A stretch of 64,000 nt of DNA from Acidiphilium rubrum. GTDB lineage: Bacteria; Pseudomonadota; Alphaproteobacteria; Acetobacterales; Acetobacteraceae. Where the stretch lies: positions 1 through 64,000 of the forward strand of contig NZ_FTNE01000011.1 in the NCBI RefSeq assembly GCF_900156265.1, written 5' to 3'. The position numbers and the translations under genes are program-made. Position 1 is the stretch's first letter; each line of letters starts with the position of its first letter. A model generated the notes under the pieces. The model made no database searches, was not told the DNA's origin, and was given only the letters and a program-made list of their open reading frames with translations. Shown here in pieces: positions 53,432-62,206 of the stretch.

Positions 53432-54016
53432 TCACTCAGATGACAGGGCCTCGATCGCGCCGAACCCGCCGCAACCAGCCCCAAACCGCCGCCCCACCGC
53501 GCCGGTCACGCCGCCCAGCGCCAGCACCGGCACGCGGCAACGCCGTGCCAGCGCCGCCCATCGCACCGGCCCCAGCGCACCCGCACCCGGATGACTCGCC
53601 GTTGCGAATGCCGGCGATAGAAACACCAACGACGCAAGCCCCCCCCGCGCCGCGATCATTTGCCCACAATCATGCGCCGAAGCGGTGTTGACCACGCCGC
53701 GATAACGCGCCCGCGGCGGCACACCGCCCCGCAGATGCACCCCCGCACCCAACGCGGCCGCCAGCCGCCAATCGCCGGCAATCACCAGCGCGATCCGCCG
53801 GCTCCGACACAGCGCCGCCACCTGTCGCGCCAGCGCCGCCCGGCCGGGCGCATCGTCATGGCGGAACACCACGCCGCTGATCCCGCGCGGCAGCGCCGCA
53901 ATCGCGGCCAACAGATCAGGCTGGCGACGTTCATCGCTAAACAGCCACAAAGTCGGATGCCGCGCCCGCCGCCGGCGCTTGACCGCGCGGGCCAGGCTGA
54001 TCAGGTGTTGATCCAT
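53432..54016 (-). CDS. Thiamine phosphate synthase/TenI-like protein
   Basis: A 194-residue TIM-barrel protein of the ThiE/TenI family. The C-terminal half shows the pattern well: NTASAHDCGQMIAARGG, FLSPAFATASHPGAGALGP, then VPVLALGGVTGAV. The N-terminal half is shorter and Arg/Ala-rich. It is shorter than a standard ThiE (about 210) and lacks clear pyrophosphate-binding aspartates, so it may be a TenI-like or degenerate member. Its ATG overlaps the ATG of yggS on the other strand (CATG). Confidence 0.75.
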   Translation of the reverse strand: MDQHLISLARAVKRRRRARHPTLWLFSDERRQPDLLAAIAALPRGISGVVFRHDDAPGRAALARQVAALCRSRRIALVIAGDWRLAAALGAGVHLRGGVPPRARYRGVVNTASAHDCGQMIAARGGLASLVFLSPAFATASHPGAGALGPVRWAALARRCRVPVLALGGVTGAVGRRFGAGCGGFGAIEALSSE

Positions 54017-54680
54017 GACCGATGATCATCCGATTCCCGACATCGCCGCAACCATCGCTGCCCTCAACCGCCGCATCACCCAGGCCGCCGCCGGGCGCGC
54101 GGTCACGCTGATCGCGGTTTCGAAAACCAAACCCGCCACCGCGATCGAGGCCGCCCTCGCCGCCGGCCAGTTGGTGTTCGGCGAAAACCGCGTCCAGGAA
54201 GCCGCGCTGAAATTCCCGCCGCTGCGCGTGACCCACCCCGACATCGACCTGCACCTGATCGGCCCGCTGCAAACCAACAAGGCACGCGACGCCGTGCTGC
54301 TGTTCGACCAGATCGAAACGCTCGACCGCCCCAAACTCGCCGACGCGCTCGCCGCCGCCGCCGAGCGGGAAGGGTCGATGCCGAACCTGCTGGTGCAGAT
54401 CAACATCGGCGATGAACCGCAAAAAGCCGGCGTCGCGCGCGCCGAGGCCGATGCGTTCATCCGCGCCATGCGCGCCCGCTTCGGCGCCGCGCTGCGCGGG
54501 CTCATGGCCATCCCGCCGGTCGGGCAGGACCCGGCACCCTATTTCCGCGACCTCGTCGCGATGGCCGATCACCACGGCCTGCCGGTTCGCTCGATCGGCA
54601 TGTCGGACGATTTTGAAATCGCCATCGCCTGCGGGGCGACGCAGGTGCGGATCGGGTCCGCCTTGTTTGGCGGGCGGTAA
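54015..54680 (+). CDS. YggS/PLPBP pyridoxal phosphate homeostasis protein
   Basis: A 221-residue PLP-binding alanine racemase-fold protein without known catalysis, involved in vitamin B6 balance. The PLP lysine is Lys37 in IAVSKTKPATAIEAAL, followed by VFGENRVQEAALKFP, LHLIGPLQTNKARDAVL and GMSDDFEIAIACGATQVRIGSALFG. It shares its start region with the divergent ThiE-like gene and ends just before a family-2 hairpin. Confidence 0.94.
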   Translation: MTDDHPIPDIAATIAALNRRITQAAAGRAVTLIAVSKTKPATAIEAALAAGQLVFGENRVQEAALKFPPLRVTHPDIDLHLIGPLQTNKARDAVLLFDQIETLDRPKLADALAAAAEREGSMPNLLVQINIGDEPQKAGVARAEADAFIRAMRARFGAALRGLMAIPPVGQDPAPYFRDLVAMADHHGLPVRSIGMSDDFEIAIACGATQVRIGSALFGGR

Positions 54681-54697
54681 GGCAGGGGAAACAAGGC

Positions 54698-54731
54698 CTA
54701 CTTTTTTGTAAAAAAGTAGCAAAAAACTTTT
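54698..54731. repeat. Family-2 AT-rich hairpin (single, CTAC/GTAG variant)
   Basis: CTACTTTTTTG-TA-AAAAAGTAG followed by CAAAAAACTTTTA. Compared with other copies, the T-to-A change in CTTC is matched by A-to-T in GAAG, so the stem is kept. It lies between the convergent yggS and small-kinase genes, and its end overlaps the kinase stop codon. Confidence 0.85.
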
Positions 54732-55275
54732 ATTCGTCAGTATAGAGCTGTGTTTTTACTTTTCTGATCGTGCTTGGCACTGAATCGGTGGTGGTCAGCC
54801 TCAGGATGGGGGCGGTCTGCGTTGCCAGCCATGTTTCGTGGCTAAGCAGGCTGCGGTGCTCCAGGCCACCGCCGTCATACGATTCCGCCCATTCCATGAA
54901 CGCGGTGTGGATTGCCGCCATGTCGCCGCCCGGCGCGATGCGCTCACCATACCGGTCCACCTCACGCCGGCGCAACCGCGCCATGCGCTCGACCGGATCA
55001 AGCCGCAGAAACACGATCAGATCATAGAACGGCGCAATCTCGTCGTCCCATCGCAGGGCCGATCCCGAAAACACCCATGCCCCCGAAATCGGCAGCCGCG
55101 CCCGCAGCAGAGCGCGCCGTTCATCGGCATCGCGCTTGGTGGTGAACGGCGGATTGGTCGGGAGCCATAAAAAATCATCGGAATCCGCATGAGGCACGCC
55201 AAGCGCCGCCGCCAGCGCGTCTCCCAGCGTCGTCGTGCCGGACCCCGAAGCACCCAGGACATAGACGCGCGGCAT
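54730..55275 (-). CDS. Small P-loop kinase-like protein
   Basis: A 181-residue P-loop NTPase of the adenylate/shikimate-kinase-like AAA group. The Walker A region reads VLGASGSGTTTLGDALA, with Thr where Lys is normal. This is a feature of one small-kinase subfamily. The LID-like region RLDPVERMARLRRREVDRYG is Arg-rich, and DDFLW follows the first strand. Substrate unknown. The ATG shares a base with the stop of the GNAT gene (TAATG). The stop falls in a family-2 hairpin tail. Confidence 0.82.
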   Translation of the reverse strand: MPRVYVLGASGSGTTTLGDALAAALGVPHADSDDFLWLPTNPPFTTKRDADERRALLRARLPISGAWVFSGSALRWDDEIAPFYDLIVFLRLDPVERMARLRRREVDRYGERIAPGGDMAAIHTAFMEWAESYDGGGLEHRSLLSHETWLATQTAPILRLTTTDSVPSTIRKVKTQLYTDE

Positions 55276-55766
55276 TATCGGTCGATCGCGGCGATCGATC
55301 GGCTCATATGAACGATCGTGCGGCCATCGTCCTTGACCTCCTCATGATCGATCGCAAAGCCAAGTTGTTGGTACAGCGCAATGTTGCTGGTCATTTTCCG
55401 GTTGGTATAAAGCCGCACCCGGCCAAGTCGATGGTCCGCCGCAACACTGTCCGCATGCGCCATCAACCGCCTGCCATGGCCACGACCGGCATGCGCCGGC
55501 AGCACCGCGATATTCTCGATAACAAGACAGCCAGGCTCCGGCACCAGTTCGATCAGCGCAATGATCGTGCCATCCGATTCAAGCACGTCGATCAGATGAT
55601 CGCGCACCGCGACGGCATAATCCACCAACATCGGCACCGGCTTACGCCCGATGATCGGCACCCATTTCGCATAGGCCGCATCGGTCACCGCGGCAATCAC
55701 ATCGGCATCGGCCACGGTCGCGCGGCGTAGGACCGGACCGATCGCGGTTTCGATTGTATCGGTCAT
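55275..55766 (-). CDS. GNAT-family N-acetyltransferase
   Basis: A 163-residue GNAT acetyltransferase. Motif A is clear: VIENIAVLPAHAGRGHGRRLMAHA (beta-4 then the Q/R-x-x-G-x-G/A loop), followed by VRLYTNRKMTSNIALYQQLGF. The N-terminus LRRATVADADVIAAVTDAAYAKW is typical of the branch that acts on small amines. The ATG at 55766 is used because upstream codons run into the AT-rich repeat. It is coupled to the small-kinase gene, so the two may work together. Confidence 0.87.
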   Translation of the reverse strand: MTDTIETAIGPVLRRATVADADVIAAVTDAAYAKWVPIIGRKPVPMLVDYAVAVRDHLIDVLESDGTIIALIELVPEPGCLVIENIAVLPAHAGRGHGRRLMAHADSVAADHRLGRVRLYTNRKMTSNIALYQQLGFAIDHEEVKDDGRTIVHMSRSIAAIDR

Positions 55767-55843
55767 CACGGGACGATATCGGTTTGACAAAATTTGACAA
55801 GCCGATTCGTCGAGGATTGACGGCAAGTCGTAGAAAGCAAGAC

Positions 55844-55959
55844 CTTCTTTTTTTGAAAAAAAACAAGCAAAAAAACTTTTATCCATAAGGCCGCCGAAGA
55901 TAAAACCAACGACGACCCAACGAATAAAAGTTTTTTGCTTCTTTTTTACAAAAAAGAAG
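55844..55959. repeat. Family-2 paired AT-rich hairpin element, divergent centre
   Basis: Left hairpin with one C-C mismatch (CTTCTTTTTTT/AAAAAAACAAG), then CAAAAAAACTTTTAT, a 44-bp centre unlike the other paired copies, ATAAAAGTTTTTTG and a perfect right hairpin (CTTCTTTTTTACAAAAAAGAAG region, 55938-55959). It lies between glnA and the GNAT gene. Confidence 0.82.
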
Positions 55960-55977
55960 TCTTGCCTGACCTGAACC

Positions 55978-57411
55978 TCAAACCGAGTAATACATCTCGA
56001 ACTCAACCGGATGCGGCGTATGCTCGAACCGGTACACTTCCGACCATTTCAGCTCGATATAGCTCTCGATCTGTTCCTTGCTGAACACATCGCCGGCCAG
56101 CAGGAAGTCGTGATCGGCGGCGAGCGCGCCCAACGCCTCACGCAGCGAACCGCAGACGGTCGGAATGCCTTTCAGCTCTTCCGGCGGCAGATCGTACAAA
56201 TCCTTGTCCATCGGATCGCCCGGGTGGATCTTGTTCTTGATGCCGTCGAGCCCGGCCATCGCGATGGCCGAATAGGCCAGATACGGGTTGGCCGAGGCAT
56301 CCGGGAACCGCACCTCCACGCGCTTGGCCTTCGGATTGGTGGTGTAGGGAATCCGGCACGAGGCCGAGCGGTTGCGTGCCGAATACGCCAGCAGCACCGG
56401 CGCCTCGAACCCGGGGATCAAACGCTTGTAGCTGTTGGTCGAGGGGTTGGTGAACGCGTTGATCGCCTTGGCGTGCTTGATGATGCCGCCGATGAAATAC
56501 AGGCACATCTCCGACAGATCGGCATAGCCGTTGCCGGCGAACAGCGGCTTGCCGTTCTTCCAGATCGACTGATGGGTGTGCATGCCCGATCCATTGTCGC
56601 CATAGATCGGCTTGGGCATGAACGTCGCGGTCTTGCCGTAGGAATGCGCGACGTTGTGGACGCAGTATTTATAAATCTGCATCTGGTCGGCCATTTTGGT
56701 CAGCGAGCCGAACCGCGTGCCCAGCTCGTGCTGGCTCTGCGCCACCTCGTGGTGATGCTTTTCGATCGGCAGACCCATCTCGCCCATCGTCGCCAGCATT
56801 TCCGCGCGCAGATCGCTCTCGGAATCGACCGGCGGCACCGGGAAATAGCCACCCTTGATGCCAGGCCGATGCCCCATGTTGCCTTCCGGATAATCCTTCA
56901 GCGACGAACCGGGGCCTTCCATGCTGTCGATCTGATACATGCCGAAATTGCCGCCGGTGCCGAACTTCACCGAATCGAACACGAAAAATTCGGCCTCGGC
57001 GCCGACCACGATGGTATCGCCAATGCCGGTCGACTTCAGATACGCCTCGACCCGCTTGGCCGTGCCGCGCGGGTCGCGCGCATAGCCCAGACCGGTCGAG
57101 GGCTCGATGATATCACAGAACAAAATCATGCTCGGCTTGGCCGCGAACGGGTCCATCACCGCGGTCTCGGCGTCCGGCATCAGGATCATGTCGGATTCAT
57201 TGATCGCCTTCCAACCGGCGATCGAAGACCCGTCGAACATGATGCCGTCGCGAAACGCGTCCTCGTCCATCGTCGAAATATGCTGGGACGTGTGCTGCCA
57301 CTTGCCACGCGGGTCGGTGAACCGCAGGTCGACGAAATCGGCCCCGTTCTCCTTCATCATCGCGATCGCTTTTGCTACTGCATCGCCGCTGCCGGCTGGC
57401 TTCTTCGCCAT
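55978..57411 (-). CDS. glnA: Glutamine synthetase type I
   Basis: The ammonium-assimilating enzyme (glutamate + NH3 + ATP to glutamine), a dodecamer of 477-residue subunits. Family landmarks are [34 protein letters not shown], the ATP-binding [16 protein letters not shown], ArgII-type [10 protein letters not shown] and [17 protein letters not shown]. The adenylylation tyrosine is Tyr406 in [10 protein letters not shown], so the enzyme should be controlled by GlnE. The ATG at 57411 follows GAGGA. It is transcribed after glnB, 62 bases downstream, behind a sigma-54 promoter. Confidence 0.97.
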   Translation of the reverse strand: MAKKPAGSGDAVAKAIAMMKENGADFVDLRFTDPRGKWQHTSQHISTMDEDAFRDGIMFDGSSIAGWKAINESDMILMPDAETAVMDPFAAKPSMILFCDIIEPSTGLGYARDPRGTAKRVEAYLKSTGIGDTIVVGAEAEFFVFDSVKFGTGGNFGMYQIDSMEGPGSSLKDYPEGNMGHRPGIKGGYFPVPPVDSESDLRAEMLATMGEMGLPIEKHHHEVAQSQHELGTRFGSLTKMADQMQIYKYCVHNVAHSYGKTATFMPKPIYGDNGSGMHTHQSIWKNGKPLFAGNGYADLSEMCLYFIGGIIKHAKAINAFTNPSTNSYKRLIPGFEAPVLLAYSARNRSASCRIPYTTNPKAKRVEVRFPDASANPYLAYSAIAMAGLDGIKNKIHPGDPMDKDLYDLPPEELKGIPTVCGSLREALGALAADHDFLLAGDVFSKEQIESYIELKWSEVYRFEHTPHPVEFEMYYSV

Positions 57412-57473
57412 CTTGGTCCTCACTGCTGGTCAGATTGATGATGCCGCACGATGCGGCACCGTTACGGAAACTG

Positions 57474-57857
<384 letters not shown>

Positions 57858-57911
57858 TTATCTCGGCGGGCAAATGCACGCACCGGCCCTTGTCCGGCCG
57901 GCAACACTGCG

Positions 57912-57928
57912 ATGCATATGCCGTGCCA
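57912..57928 (-). promoter_or_regulatory. Sigma-54 promoter of glnB-glnA
   Basis: On the minus strand TGGCACGGCATATGCAT matches the sigma-54 consensus TGGCAC-N5-TTGCA in all but one core position, with exact GG-N10-GC spacing. It would start transcription near 57900, about 88 bases before the glnB ATG. Nitrogen control by NtrC is expected. I could not find a clear NtrC palindrome; GGCA-N7-TGCC near 57971-57985 is a weak candidate. Confidence 0.7.
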
Positions 57929-58093
57929 ACGACACCTGACGCCAGGGATCGTTGCGTTGCTCACGGGATCGGCATAGCCTGTGCCCAAAACAAGTGCAGT
58001 TCATGCCTAGTTTACGAACGCCGCACGCCAAACCCCTTGCCCTTCCGTCGTCTCGCACGATACTGCACACAAATTGCCTCAGGGAGCCAGACC

Positions 58094-59269
58094 GTGAAAT
58101 CGCCCAACCTCATGCTCGACGCCATCGGCACGACGATCTTCACGGTCATGTCCGCCCTCGCGACCCAGCACGGCGCGATCAACCTCGGCCAGGGTTTCCC
58201 CGATACCGATGGACCCCAGGACGTGATCGATGCCGCCGCCGCCGCCCTGCGCGATGGCCGCAACCAATACCCGCCGCTGACCGGCGTCGCCGAACTGCGC
58301 GAAGCCGTCGCCGCCGCCAACCACCGTTTCTACGGCATCACCGTTGATCCAGCGACCGAAGTGGTCGTCACCTCCGGCGCCACCGAGGCGATCACGGCGA
58401 GCCTGATGGCGCTGCTCAATCCCGGTGACGAAGCCGTGCTGATCGAACCGCTCTACGATACCTATCTGCCCGTCGTGCGAATGCTCGGCGCCACCGCCAG
58501 GCTGGTCCGCCTGAACCCGCCGGACTGGCAGCTGCCGCGCGCCGAGCTCGAAGCAGCGTTCGGCCCCAAAACCAAACTGCTACTGCTGAATTCACCGATG
58601 AACCCGACCGGCAAGGTCTTCTCCGCCGACGACCTCGCGTTCATCGCAGCCCTGCTGACCCGACACGATTGCTACGCCGTATGCGACGAGGTTTACGAAC
58701 ATTTGATCTTCGATGGTCTGAAACATACGCCCCTGATGAGCCTGCCCGGCATGCGCGAACGCTGCCTGCGCATCGGCAGCGCCGGTAAAACCTTCAGCCT
58801 GACCGGCTGGAAAATCGGCTACGTCACGGCCCCCGCGCGCCTCGCCACGCTGGTCGCCCGCGCGCACCAAAACCTCACCTTCACCACGCCGCCCAATTTG
58901 CAACGCGCCGTCGCCATCGGCCTCGCCAAGGACGATGCCTATTTCGCTGCCATGGGCACCGACCTCGCCGCCAAACGCGACATCCTCGCCGCCGGCCTCC
59001 GCGACATCGGATTCATCGTGCTGCCGAGTTCCGGCTCCTACTTCATCACCACCGATTTCACCCCCCTCGGCTTCGAAGGCGATGATGTCGCCTTCTGCCG
59101 CCACATCACCGAACACGCCGGCGTCGCCGCCATTCCGGTCTCCGCCTTCTATCCCGCTGACGCGCCGACCCACTACGCCCGCTTCGCCTTCTGCAAACGC
59201 GAAACCGTGCTCCGCGAAGCGATCGATCGCCTCAGCCGGCATTTTGCCGCGCGACAGGCAGCGGAATAG
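58094..59269 (+). CDS. PLP-dependent class I aminotransferase (methionine/kynurenine aminotransferase-like)
   Basis: A fold-type I aminotransferase of 391 residues close to YbdL/kynurenine aminotransferase. The N-terminus INLGQGFPDTDGPQDVIDAA is typical, followed by NQYPPLTGVAELREAVA, TSGATEAITASLMALLNPGD, NSPMNPTGKVFS and the Schiff-base lysine in IGSAGKTFSLTGWKIGY. The GTG at 58094 with AGGGAG seven bases upstream fits; the 68 upstream in-frame codons are unrelated. The substrate is probably methionine, an aromatic amino acid or a related oxo acid. It is divergent from glnB. Confidence 0.88.
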   Translation: MKSPNLMLDAIGTTIFTVMSALATQHGAINLGQGFPDTDGPQDVIDAAAAALRDGRNQYPPLTGVAELREAVAAANHRFYGITVDPATEVVVTSGATEAITASLMALLNPGDEAVLIEPLYDTYLPVVRMLGATARLVRLNPPDWQLPRAELEAAFGPKTKLLLLNSPMNPTGKVFSADDLAFIAALLTRHDCYAVCDEVYEHLIFDGLKHTPLMSLPGMRERCLRIGSAGKTFSLTGWKIGYVTAPARLATLVARAHQNLTFTTPPNLQRAVAIGLAKDDAYFAAMGTDLAAKRDILAAGLRDIGFIVLPSSGSYFITTDFTPLGFEGDDVAFCRHITEHAGVAAIPVSAFYPADAPTHYARFAFCKRETVLREAIDRLSRHFAARQAAE

Positions 59270-59290
59270 GGTAGGAAAGTTAAGGAAGCG

Positions 59291-59312
59291 CTACTTTTTT
59301 GAAAAAAAGTAG
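59291..59312. repeat. Family-2 AT-rich hairpin (single, CTAC/GTAG variant)
   Basis: CTACTTTTTTGAAAAAAAGTAG followed by CAAAAACTTTTG. The paired T-to-A and A-to-T change is the same as at 54698. It lies 21 bases after the aminotransferase stop. Confidence 0.83.
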
Positions 59313-59390
59313 CAAAAACTTTTGTTTGTTTTAGGGCCGTTCGCTGCCGTCAGGTCGGCGCCGCTTCGCTGGATAGGCCACCCGCGCCCG

Positions 59391-59611
59391 GCCAAAATCC
59401 CCGCCATCCGCCAACTCCGCCTTGCCGATATGGACATGGCCGCGGCGGTCATGCGCGCCTCGTTCGACGACCGGCTGCCGCAGCCCGCCATTTCTACCAA
59501 GCCCATGGGTTCATCTCCATCGCCTGTACCGACGGGACCGGCAATGAGGACCAAGCGCCCGACGTTCGATATCGATGGACCCCAGCGCCGCTGGAAGCCA
59601 AGCGAGACTAA
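59391..59611 (+). pseudogene. GNAT acetyltransferase remnant with internal deletion
   Basis: The first part encodes IRQLRLADMDMAAAVMRAS followed by FDDRLP, the start of a GNAT protein. Directly after, in another frame, come ARHFYQAHGFISIACTDGTG and EDQAPDVRYRW to a TAA stop, which is the GNAT C-terminus. The middle (about 80 residues including the acetyl-CoA loop) is missing and the frame shifts at the junction near 59480. It lies between two family-2 repeats. Confidence 0.75.
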
Positions 59612-59626
59612 CGCAAACGCAAGAAT

Positions 59627-59745
59627 CTTCTTTTTTGTGAACAAAAAAGAAGCAAAAAAAACTTTGTTAATCTAGGTCCGTGCCGGTGAAACCGCCCATG
59701 CCCCAGCTCAAAAAAGTTTTTTGCTTCTTTTTTTCAAAAAAGAAG
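59627..59745. repeat. Family-2 paired AT-rich hairpin element, inverted orientation
   Basis: Left hairpin with loop GTGAAC, CAAAAAAAACTTT, a centre whose reverse complement contains CTGGGGCATGGGCGG and GGCACGGACCTAGATTA (homologous to 24448 and 46592), then AAAAGTTTTTTG and the right hairpin. It is the inverse of the other two homologous copies. It lies immediately upstream of the hypothetical gene at 59793. Confidence 0.86.
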
Positions 59746-59792
59746 TGCTTTCTTCCTTTCTCACCCCCCGCCCACCGTGGTTATCTCCCCTC

Positions 59793-60431
59793 GTGCGCAC
59801 CGCCCCAACCCCGCTGACGATCTCACTCCTCGACCGCTTCGCCCTCATCATGGCGATGCTGGCCGAAATCGCCGTCAACCAGGGCCACGCGCAACACCTT
59901 CCGGGGGCCAAGATCATCGCCATCTGGCAGCGCCTCACCAGCATCGCCGCCCGTTTCGCGCGCGCTGTATTGCGCGGCCCCACCCCAAGCCGGAAGCGCC
60001 TCACGCCCGCCAAACCCAACCGCGCCAAGCGCCCCTCCCTGCCGGATGGCTTCGGCTGGCTGCCCCGCGTCTTCCCCGGCACGCACGACATGCCCGCGGC
60101 CGTCACCTACCCCGCCCAGCAACTCCGCGACCTGCTCGCCGATCCCACGATGGCCGAACTGATCGAAACCAATCCCGCCATCGGCCGCATCCTCCGCCCC
60201 CTGTTCGAAGCCCTCGGCATCGAACGCCCGGCCATCCTCGCAATCCCCCAACCAGCGCCGGCCGCAGCCGTGCAGCGCGAACCCGCCCCACCGCCCGCCG
60301 TCTGGCTCCCTCCCGATCCGCCCCCGGCCTGGACGCAGCCAACCTCCGAGGACGGGACGCAACGACCACCAACCCGCACCGAACCCACCACCCCACCGCG
60401 CTTATTTCATTACGATTACGAAACAATATAA
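59793..60431 (+). CDS. Unrecognised protein with proline-rich tail
   Basis: I do not recognise this 212-residue protein. The N-terminal third is helical (LTISLLDRFALIMAMLAEI, then IIAIWQRLTSIAARFARAVL). The middle has RPSLPDGFGWLPRVFPGTHD and AVTYPAQQLRDLLADPTMAEL. The last 60 residues are Pro/Ala-rich and end in LFHYDYETI. The GTG at 59793 is taken as start, because an ATG 24 codons earlier is inside the family-2 repeat. Even codon use and a coherent globular region suggest a real gene. It is followed by 156 bases without a gene. Confidence 0.6.
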   Translation: MRTAPTPLTISLLDRFALIMAMLAEIAVNQGHAQHLPGAKIIAIWQRLTSIAARFARAVLRGPTPSRKRLTPAKPNRAKRPSLPDGFGWLPRVFPGTHDMPAAVTYPAQQLRDLLADPTMAELIETNPAIGRILRPLFEALGIERPAILAIPQPAPAAAVQREPAPPPAVWLPPDPPPAWTQPTSEDGTQRPPTRTEPTTPPRLFHYDYETI

Positions 60432-60587
60432 CGCCCGTCATGCGCACATCCAGAACCCCGCGCCTCACAACGCCTCAGATCCGGCGCGCGCACCAAGCCT
60501 CGACCGCGTCCCGATTGCAACCGAATGGCGCGCGGATCGCATCACACGATCTTGCTTGCGCACGGCACTTGGCGCACCATACCGACC

Positions 60588-61430
60588 ATGCATGATCCGC
60601 TCCGTCTCACCGCCATTCAGCTCGCACCCGGCGCCGACAAGGCTGCAAACATCGCCCAGGCGCGCGGCCTGATCGAAGCCGCGGTGCCGCAGGATCGGCC
60701 ACAGCTGATCGCCCTGCCGGAAATCTGGACCTGCCTCGGCGGCGACCGTGCGACCAAGTTCGCCGCCGCCGAAACCCTGCCGGAACCCGGCGGCACCGGC
60801 GGTGCGGCCTATGAGTTTCTGCGCGAGATGGCGCGCACCCATCAAATCCACGTCCACGGCGGCTCGATTGGCGAATCGGGCGGCGACAAACTGTTCAACA
60901 CCACGCTGGTGTTCGACCCCACCGGCACCGAAATCGCCCGCTACCGCAAAATCCATCTGTTCGACATCGTCACGCCGGATGGCCAGGGCTACCGCGAAAG
61001 CGCCATCTACGGCGCGGGCGACCAGCTCGTCACCTTCAAGCTCGGCGCCGCCACCATCGGCCTGACCATCTGCTACGACATGCGCTTCCCCGAACTCTAC
61101 CTCGCGCTGCGCCGCGCCGGTGCGGACATCATTCTGGTCCCCGCCGCCTTCACCCTGCAGACCGGCAAGGACCATTGGGAGGTGCTGCTGCGCGCCCGCG
61201 CGATCGAAACCCAGTGCTGGATCGCCGCCCCCGCCTGCACCGGCACGCATTTCGACGGCTCGAACGAACCGCGCGTCACCTACGGCAATTCGCTGATCGC
61301 CGACCCGTGGGGCATCGTCACCGCCCGCTGCTCGGATGGTCCGGGCTTCGTGACGGCGCGGATCGATCTCGCGAAATCCGCCAAACATCGTGCTGACATG
61401 CCGGTTCTCGAACACCGAAAACTGGTGTGA
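60588..61430 (+). CDS. Nit1/omega-amidase-like carbon-nitrogen hydrolase
   Basis: A 280-residue nitrilase-superfamily amidase of the Nit1/Nit2 type (deaminated glutathione or 2-oxo acid omega-amide hydrolysis). The triad is Glu45 in IALPEIWT, Lys121 in [10 protein letters not shown] and Cys162 in [11 protein letters not shown]. The C-terminal [17 protein letters not shown] is typical. The ATG at 60588 is chosen from family length. Its stop overlaps the nadK GTG start (GTGA), so they form one unit. Confidence 0.9.
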   Translation: MHDPLRLTAIQLAPGADKAANIAQARGLIEAAVPQDRPQLIALPEIWTCLGGDRATKFAAAETLPEPGGTGGAAYEFLREMARTHQIHVHGGSIGESGGDKLFNTTLVFDPTGTEIARYRKIHLFDIVTPDGQGYRESAIYGAGDQLVTFKLGAATIGLTICYDMRFPELYLALRRAGADIILVPAAFTLQTGKDHWEVLLRARAIETQCWIAAPACTGTHFDGSNEPRVTYGNSLIADPWGIVTARCSDGPGFVTARIDLAKSAKHRADMPVLEHRKLV

Positions 61431-62188
61431 CCAAAATCCACTTCGCCGCCGCCGCGACCGAACAGGCGCGCGCGGCGAGGGAAAAACTCGTCGCCGCCTA
61501 CGGCACCGTCGCGCCGCAGGAGGCCGAAGTGGTCGTCGCCCTCGGCGGCGATGGGCTGATGCTGGAAACCATCCACCGCATGCTCGACTACAAACTGCCG
61601 GTCTATGGCATGAACTGCGGCTCGGTCGGTTTCCTGATGAACGACTTCGCCGAAGCCGACCTGCCCGCCCGCATCGCGCGCGCCATGAGCAACGACCTGC
61701 ACCCGCTGCGGATGCACGCCGTCACCATGACCGGCGCGGTCGAGGAAGCGCTCGCCTTCAACGAGGTCAGCCTGCTCCGCCAACTCCGCCAGGCCGCCAA
61801 AATCCGCATTCTGGTCGATGGTAAAATCCGCATGCCCGAACTGATCGGCGATGGCGTGCTGATCTCCACCCCGGCCGGCTCCACCGCCTACAACCTGTCC
61901 GCCTACGGCCCGATCGTGCCGCTCACCGCCAATCTGCTGCCGCTCACCGCGATCGCCGCGTTCCGCCCGCGGCACTGGCGCGGTGCCTTGCTGCCATCGT
62001 CGTCGGAGGTCGTGTTCGAAATCCTGGAGCCGGAAAAACGCCCGGTCTCCGCCGTCGCCGACTCGACCGAGGTGCGGCGCGTCATCTCGGTCGCCGCCAG
62101 CGAAGACCGCTCGGTCTGCGCCCGGATATTATCCGACCCCGACCGCGCCCTGTCCGAGCGCATCATCCGCGAGCAGTTCACGGTGTAA
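61427..62188 (+). CDS. nadK: NAD kinase
   Basis: NAD kinase, 253 residues, which makes NADP from NAD and ATP. The GGDG motif is at 40-43 ([11 protein letters not shown], catalytic Asp42). [12 protein letters not shown], then FNEVSLLRQ, and [24 protein letters not shown] complete the family pattern. The short length is that of the alphaproteobacterial form. It starts with GTG coupled to the Nit gene. Confidence 0.95.
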   Translation: MTKIHFAAAATEQARAAREKLVAAYGTVAPQEAEVVVALGGDGLMLETIHRMLDYKLPVYGMNCGSVGFLMNDFAEADLPARIARAMSNDLHPLRMHAVTMTGAVEEALAFNEVSLLRQLRQAAKIRILVDGKIRMPELIGDGVLISTPAGSTAYNLSAYGPIVPLTANLLPLTAIAAFRPRHWRGALLPSSSEVVFEILEPEKRPVSAVADSTEVRRVISVAASEDRSVCARILSDPDRALSERIIREQFTV

Positions 62189-62206
62189 TGTGCCGGCGCG
62201 GGCTGG

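Noticed and set aside
57971-57985. NtrC binding site upstream of the glnB promoter
   Set aside because: Only GGCA-N7-TGCC symmetry; too short and too far from the known TGCAC-type palindrome to call.
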